Positions 59,630-64,000 of a DNA stretch of 64,000 nucleotides are shown here, piece by piece (within the stretch, counting starts at the first letter, position 1; every line of letters starts with the position of its first letter). Position numbers and translations under genes: made by a program. The stretch comes from Granulosicoccus sp036478565 (GTDB lineage: Bacteria; Pseudomonadota; Gammaproteobacteria; Granulosicoccales; Granulosicoccaceae), in contig OZ245050.1 in assembly GCA_965224525.1 (NCBI GenBank), forward strand, positions 4,526,001 to 4,590,000, given 5' to 3'. A model generated the notes under the pieces. The model did not search any database, had not been told where the DNA came from, and saw nothing but the letters and a program-made list of their open reading frames with translations.

Positions 59630-60679
59630 TCAGTTACGCCTCAAACGATAACGACAGAACATAAGACCAATTAACACGCTTAGCACAGCTGTTGCCACCA
59701 TGATGTCGGCAATGTAGCTGGGTATGCCAAGTGCTCGACCCATCGAATCAGCGCCGACTGAAATCCCAGCCAGAAAAATGGCCGAGACAACAACGCCGAT
59801 CGGGTGCAGATTCGCCAGCATGGCGACCGCAATACCGGTATAGCCGAAGCCTGGGGACAGATCGAGTGTCAGATAGCCCTTTAAGCCAGCGACCTCGCTG
59901 ACGCCTGCCATGCCGGCGAGACCGCCACTGATCAGCGCGACAAGTAACAAGGTGCGAGCAGGCGGGATACCGGCATGACGAGCAGCCTCAGGATTCAGTC
60001 CCAGTGCACGGACGCTGAAACCAAAAACGCTGTAACGCAGAAGCACCCAGACAAAAAAGGCGGCCAGCAGCGCTGCAAATGCGCCCGCATGCAAACGTGA
60101 TCGCGGTATCAACGCCGGCAGGACGCCTTCATCAATGATGGAAGCAGCTTGCGGCCAGCCCATCGACATGGGGTCTTTCAGCGGGCCTTCGAGTGCGTAC
60201 CCAACTAGCAACAGAATGATGAAATTCAGAAGCAGTGTGGTGACGACCTCGTCAACATTGACTCGTGTTTTCAGGAACCAGGGCAGCAACAGGGCAAGAC
60301 CGCCTGCGGCGGCACCTGCCAAAAACAACAGGGGAATCATGAGTACCGGCGTCAGTGTAATCCAGCCAGTGCCCAGAATGGTTGCGGCCAGAGCGCCGCA
60401 GTACAATTGCCCTTCTGCGCCAATATTATAAAACCTTGCGCGGAATGCAACGGCTGCAGCCAAACCCGTCAAGCACAACGGTATCGCTCTTGACAGTGTT
60501 TCGGTAATGGCAAAAGTAGAACCAAATGCGCCTTTGAACATGGACTGAAAGGCGGCAAATGCAGATTCGCCGGCCCACAGGATAAGTACGGACGCCATCA
60601 ACAGCGACACCAGAATCGATACAAGCGGGGCCAGCACTGTCAACCACCACGGTGTTGATTCGCGCAATTCCAGTCGCAT
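59630..60679 (-). CDS. ABC transporter permease, BMP/nucleoside type (first subunit)
   Basis: 349 residues, about nine helices. AFRARFYNIGAEGQLYCGALAATILG is the conserved NxGxEGQ motif of the longer permease, and GLNPEAARHAGIP is the cytoplasmic coupling segment. Its start overlaps the ATPase stop by 1 bp and the next permease begins 33 bp after its stop, so all are in one transcript. Confidence 0.92.
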   Translation of the reverse strand: MRLELRESTPWWLTVLAPLVSILVSLLMASVLILWAGESAFAAFQSMFKGAFGSTFAITETLSRAIPLCLTGLAAAVAFRARFYNIGAEGQLYCGALAATILGTGWITLTPVLMIPLLFLAGAAAGGLALLLPWFLKTRVNVDEVVTTLLLNFIILLLVGYALEGPLKDPMSMGWPQAASIIDEGVLPALIPRSRLHAGAFAALLAAFFVWVLLRYSVFGFSVRALGLNPEAARHAGIPPARTLLLVALISGGLAGMAGVSEVAGLKGYLTLDLSPGFGYTGIAVAMLANLHPIGVVVSAIFLAGISVGADSMGRALGIPSYIADIMVATAVLSVLIGLMFCRYRLRRN

Positions 60680-62193
60680 CAGTGCGACCCAGCCATACGC
60701 AAACCCAATTCACGTTGGCTTAGATTATTTGCCGGTAGCGGTTCGCTGAGGGTGCCAGCATGCATGACCACCACGTTGTCGGCAAGACGCAATAGCTCAT
60801 CCAGGTCTTCTGTTATCAGAAGTATGCCAGCGCCACGATCCCTGGCCTCTATGAGCAGGGCGTGCACAGCGGCTATCGCCCCTTCATCCAGGCCGCGTGT
60901 TGGCTGATTGGCCAAAATTAACCGTGGCTTGCGAGCCAGGTTTCGTGCCAGTATCAGTTTTTGCATATTGCCGCCAGATAACAAAGCCGCCGGCTGTTCA
61001 GTGCTGCTGCATCGAATATCAAACTGCTTGACCAGGCCTTCAGCTGTTGTCCTGGCCGCATCACGGTTCAATGTCAACCCGGCTCGCCAGCGCGGCGGGT
61101 TGCCGATTTCATCAAGCATCAGATTTTCCCACAAATTCATCTCACCGACCACTCCATGAGTATGCCGGTCCTCCGGAATCCGTGCGAACCCCAGAGTGGT
61201 CAGTTGTTTTGGTGTTGGAGTGGACACAGCATGGCCATCGATCAACCATTCGCCGCTATCGATGCGGCGCATGCCTGATAGCACGTCGGCCAGAACCGAT
61301 TGCCCGTTTCCGGACACACCGGCAATGCCCGTGATCTGGCTGGCGGGAACGTTCAGACTGACATCATCCAGCAAGGGACGCGATGAGCGAGACCCATGAA
61401 CACTGACGCGTTGCAGGGACAGTAAGTTTTTGCCAGCTACGCGAGGTATCGCAGTGGGTCGTTCTATCTGCCGACCGACAATCATTTCAGCAAGCTGATC
61501 ACGATCAACGTTGTCAGTGCTGGCTTCTCCAACAACACGGCCATGGCGTAACACCACAACTCGATCACTGATGCTGAGTACTTCCTGCAGTTTGTGTGAA
61601 ATGATAATAATGGATAAGCCGCCTTCAACCATGCGTCGCAACAAGGTAAAAAGATCGTCAACTTCCTGCGGTGTCAGGACGGCAGTGGGTTCATCCAGAA
61701 TTAGAATACGAACATTGCGATAAAGCGCTTTCAGTATCTCTACTCTTTGCCGTTGGCCGACAGTCAATTCACGTACCTTGCTGTCCAGCGCAACCTCCAG
61801 TCCTGCGTCGCTGGCTATGTCGTGCAACAGTTTTCGAGCCTTTCGTCGGTGGCTAATCGGTGACCAGAGTGGCTCTGTACCGAGCATGATGTTGTCCAGC
61901 ACCGTCAGGTTTTCGGCCAGCGTAAAGTGCTGATGCACCATGCCGATGCCAGCTTGCAGTGCATCTTCGGGCGAATGGTTTGACAAGGACTGGCCGAATA
62001 CCCGAATGCTGCCCTGGTCTGCACGGTAATGACCAAACAGGATATTCATCAGGGTGGTTTTACCAGCCCCGTTCTCGCCTAACAAAGCGATGATTTCACC
62101 CTGCTGTAGAGTCAGGCTGATATTTTCATTGGCGCTGAGTTTGCCGAAGCGTTTACTGACCTGGCTGATTTCCAGTACGACTTGCTCATTCAT
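60679..62193 (-). CDS. ABC transporter ATP-binding protein, BMP/nucleoside type
   Basis: 504 residues, a fusion of two ATPase domains as usual for Nup/Rbs-type importers. Domain 1: Walker A GENGAGKTTL, signature LTVGQRQRVEILKA and Walker B LILDEPTAVLTP. Domain 2: degenerate P-loop GVSGNGQSVL, signature LLSGGNMQKLILAR and LILANQPTRGLD, where the usual Glu after Walker B is replaced by Asn-Gln. So only the first site is likely to hydrolyse ATP fully. It lies 172 bp after the binding-protein gene. Confidence 0.92.
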   Translation of the reverse strand: MNEQVVLEISQVSKRFGKLSANENISLTLQQGEIIALLGENGAGKTTLMNILFGHYRADQGSIRVFGQSLSNHSPEDALQAGIGMVHQHFTLAENLTVLDNIMLGTEPLWSPISHRRKARKLLHDIASDAGLEVALDSKVRELTVGQRQRVEILKALYRNVRILILDEPTAVLTPQEVDDLFTLLRRMVEGGLSIIIISHKLQEVLSISDRVVVLRHGRVVGEASTDNVDRDQLAEMIVGRQIERPTAIPRVAGKNLLSLQRVSVHGSRSSRPLLDDVSLNVPASQITGIAGVSGNGQSVLADVLSGMRRIDSGEWLIDGHAVSTPTPKQLTTLGFARIPEDRHTHGVVGEMNLWENLMLDEIGNPPRWRAGLTLNRDAARTTAEGLVKQFDIRCSSTEQPAALLSGGNMQKLILARNLARKPRLILANQPTRGLDEGAIAAVHALLIEARDRGAGILLITEDLDELLRLADNVVVMHAGTLSEPLPANNLSQRELGLRMAGSH

Positions 62194-62366
62194 TGCGTCG
62201 CGCGGCTCAACACGTTGCCATTGGTCCGTTGCATTCTCCGGACTCCGTTGCTGGTTTGGTGAAGAGTGCCTGACATACGTGGCTGTTTAGAGCATTCATG
62301 GTGTCGCGCTAAATCACGTGCTGCCATCAGCAGTGACGCAGATGGCAGCACGGTTGTGCTTTGGTT

Positions 62367-63362
62367 TCAGTAGGTTGATTTGGGTTCTTCATCGTTGATT
62401 TCAACCGTGAAATTTCCTGCCATGATGTCACCGGTTATGGTTTCTATTTGCGCCTTAAGTTCAGCATCTATGCGATCATCAAACTCATAATAAGGCGCAA
62501 GCGAGGCACCACCTTTGGCCATCATGGTCCATTCCTTGTAGTTCTCGGCCTTGAAGTCACCAGCCTTGACTCGTTCTACTGCGTGACCAATTGCGTCTTC
62601 CATATGCCATAGAGAGGAAGTCACGACAACATCCTTGCCGTTTTCTTCCTGATTCATGTCATTGACATTGCCAAAGGCGATGATGCCCTTTTCACGAGCT
62701 GCATCAACAACGCCTGCGCGCTCCGCATACATGACGTCCGTGCCTGCTTCTATTTGCGCAAATGCGGCTTCTTTGGCCTTTGGCGGGTCATACCATGAGC
62801 CAATGAAAGTTACCTTGAATTCGACCTCAGGGTTAACCGCTTTTGCACCGGCCATGAAGGCATGAAACAGTCGATTGACTTCGCCAATAGGGTAGCCGCC
62901 GACCATGCCGATTTTGTTGGATTCGGTCATGCTACCGGCAATCATGCCCATAAGATAACAAGGCTCGTGGATGTAGTTGTCGAACACGGAAAAATTATCA
63001 CCGTGAGGCTCAAAGGGGTCGCCCATTAAAAAGGCCACGCCCGGGTAGTCGTCCGCTACTTTACGAGCTTCCTTACTGATGCCAAATGCTTCCCCGACCA
63101 CCAGGTTTACACCGCTTTCTGCGTACTCACGCAGGACACGAACATAGTCTGTGTTGGCGACTTTCTCTGAATAGTCGTATTCGATATCGCCGGCATCTTC
63201 AAGTGCCTGCAATGCGACATGCAGGCGTGCATCCCATTTTTGCTGAATCGGTTGCGTGTAGATGCCGGCGACTTTAATAGTGTCGGCGATGGTGGGTGTA
63301 AATGGCAGGGTGAGTAGTAGCCCCAGCGCCAGCCGGGAAATCGTTATTTTCGACAATCGCAT
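62367..63362 (-). CDS. BMP-family periplasmic binding protein (nucleoside-type importer)
   Basis: 331 residues. Signal peptide about 1-26 without a lipobox (TPTIADT), so soluble in the periplasm, unlike many Bmp lipoproteins. KVAGIYTQPIQQKWDARLHVALQAL, NLVVGEAFGISKEARKVADDYPGVAF, GMIAGSMTESNKIGMVGGYPIGEVNRLFHAFMAGAKAVNP and ADVMYAERAGVVDAAREKG-like stretches fit the BMP (PnrA/Med) family, which binds nucleosides or purine-type compounds. AAGGAG lies 8 nt before the ATG. A promoter with a good -35 box lies 40-70 bp upstream. The substrate cannot be read from the sequence. Confidence 0.9.
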   Translation of the reverse strand: MRLSKITISRLALGLLLTLPFTPTIADTIKVAGIYTQPIQQKWDARLHVALQALEDAGDIEYDYSEKVANTDYVRVLREYAESGVNLVVGEAFGISKEARKVADDYPGVAFLMGDPFEPHGDNFSVFDNYIHEPCYLMGMIAGSMTESNKIGMVGGYPIGEVNRLFHAFMAGAKAVNPEVEFKVTFIGSWYDPPKAKEAAFAQIEAGTDVMYAERAGVVDAAREKGIIAFGNVNDMNQEENGKDVVVTSSLWHMEDAIGHAVERVKAGDFKAENYKEWTMMAKGGASLAPYYEFDDRIDAELKAQIETITGDIMAGNFTVEINDEEPKSTY

Positions 63363-63404
63363 TCTATTGACTCCTTGGTGAATTCAGAAATTCCCTGCCA
63401 GTCA

Positions 63405-63433
63405 GAATAACTATCCTGCGAGTGTACGGTCAA
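63405..63433 (-). promoter_or_regulatory. Candidate sigma-70 promoter of the BMP importer operon
   Basis: On the minus strand TTGACC (63428-63433), a 17-nt spacer and TTATTC (63405-63410). The leader to the ATG at 63362 would be about 35 nt. Confidence 0.5.
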
Positions 63434-63750
63434 CAAATTTGTGCTCGACCCTGGATTTTTGATAAAGACAGAAATTTCTCGGCAGAAGGCTGACCCCCTT
63501 TGCCTCCTGCACTCACAGTGAGTTTTGTTCGCTCGGATTACGGCTGTAAACCGCCGGGCCGGGTTCTTTTTTTTACAAAATCCACTGTCAGCGCAGGCCG
63601 ACATAACGCAAAAATTCCATCTCAAGAAAACTTTTGCGATCCGGCTTCTGAGATAATTGCCTACCCTTTCACGAATGTGCCTGTAGCCAGCCAAACTTGA
63701 CTTGTAGGCTTTGTTACGGAACACCAGCCAGGACTCTTAACCTTCCCAAT
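63434..63750. other. Divergent intergenic region between the importer operon and chaC
   Basis: 317 bp with no gene. Two marks: the palindrome ACTCACAGTGAGT (63511-63523), of a size suited to a regulator operator, and CGGC, GCCG followed by TTTTTTTT (63541-63574), which resembles a terminator on the plus strand although no plus-strand gene ends there. I find no known riboswitch consensus. Confidence 0.4.
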
Positions 63751-64000
63751 ATGTCAAAGGAATCATCGGTGGAGCAATGGGTTTTTGCTTATGGTTCGCT
63801 TATATGGAACCCGGGATTTGCCTGTGCCGAGCAAAAGCAGGCAACCGCCGCCGGGTACACGCGACGTTTCTGGCAGGCCTCTCACGATCATCGTGGTACC
63901 CCGGATGCTCCCGGTAGAGTGGTAACGCTTGTGCCAATGACGCAAGAAAAATGCGTGGGTCTGGCTTATCGGCTGCACGCAACCACAGTCGAGATCATTC
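63751..64000 (+). CDS. chaC: ChaC-like gamma-glutamylcyclotransferase, N-terminal part (runs off the window)
   Basis: Open from ATG 63751 to the end of the window without a stop (83 residues). VFAYGSLIWNPGF is the substrate-binding YGSLxW motif, followed by GYTRRFWQASHDHRGTPDAPGRVVTLV, which matches ChaC proteins closely. These enzymes cleave gamma-glutamyl peptides, mainly glutathione, to 5-oxoproline. The catalytic Glu lies further on, outside the window. It is divergent from the BMP importer operon. Confidence 0.88.
   Translation, partial: MSKESSVEQWVFAYGSLIWNPGFACAEQKQATAAGYTRRFWQASHDHRGTPDAPGRVVTLVPMTQEKCVGLAYRLHATTVEII

Noticed and set aside
1..64000. tRNA, rRNA, CRISPR or prophage genes
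   Set aside because: I looked for cloverleaf-like, repeat-spacer and phage-module patterns in the intergenic regions and saw none.

Overview
This window looks like a contiguous stretch of chromosome from a Gammaproteobacterium outside the Enterobacterales. The evidence is gene content and order: metG followed by rnfABCDGE, mrp-dcd, the block rpsT/murJ-ribF-ileS-lspA-ispH, the block ispB/rplU-rpmA-obgE-proB, rph-rdgB-hemW next to yicC, and an lpoB operon. Base composition is mid-GC by eye and no prophage, plasmid, CRISPR array, rRNA or tRNA gene was seen. The genus cannot be named from the sequence alone.

Layout. 1-1803: the 3' end of a SPOR-domain gene, then a REP-associated tyrosine transposase (RAYT) cassette bordered by inverted GGGGTCGGACC repeats. 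1833-8335: hrpA, yfaZ, a 317-bp transposase-less element with 25-nt inverted termini of the same repeat family, mazG and a small DMT-type membrane protein. 8601-18737 (minus): an L,D-transpeptidase, a DUF1841 gene, the Rnf complex with a frameshifted rnfG, and metG. 19092-26617: mrp, dcd, rppH, hemJ, a TlpA-like lipoprotein, a small outer-membrane barrel paired with an Ig-repeat lipoprotein, and an HDOD regulator. 26692-46107 is mostly housekeeping: isoprenoid, lipoprotein processing, aminoacylation, flavin synthesis, lipid II flipping, ribosomal proteins, proline, ribosome assembly, rRNA modification and nucleotide sanitation. It also holds an adamalysin-like secreted metalloprotease. 46184-54716: yicC, hypothetical and broken genes, a two-component system divergent from a Do-type periplasmic protease, a GNAT enzyme and a VC0807-type membrane protein. 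54788-58437: a candidate structured RNA, an LpoB/COG3014 lipoprotein pair and two small membrane proteins. 58652-63362: a complete BMP-family nucleoside-type ABC importer. The window ends inside a chaC-like gene.

How the genes work together. Cell-envelope functions recur: LdtD and LpoB act on peptidoglycan synthesis, MurJ exports its precursor, LspA matures the several lipoproteins seen here, and the Do protease with its divergent two-component system probably handles envelope stress. Rnf supplies ion-coupled electron transfer to ferredoxin. MazG, RdgB, Dcd and RppH form a nucleotide/RNA-cap housekeeping set.

The most unusual material is small repeats. (1) The RAYT family leaves inverted repeats, and the host DNA beside them is micro-duplicated at the four outer borders examined. 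(2) A second repeat has a conserved loop, AGACACCC in mRNA sense, closed in five copies by changing but complementary arms. It sits at the 3' ends of three genes and reads into protein in two of the three possible frames. (3) A four-hairpin RNA with a 17-codon ORF ends in a strong terminator at about 54.8 kb. These are the best candidates for something not yet described.
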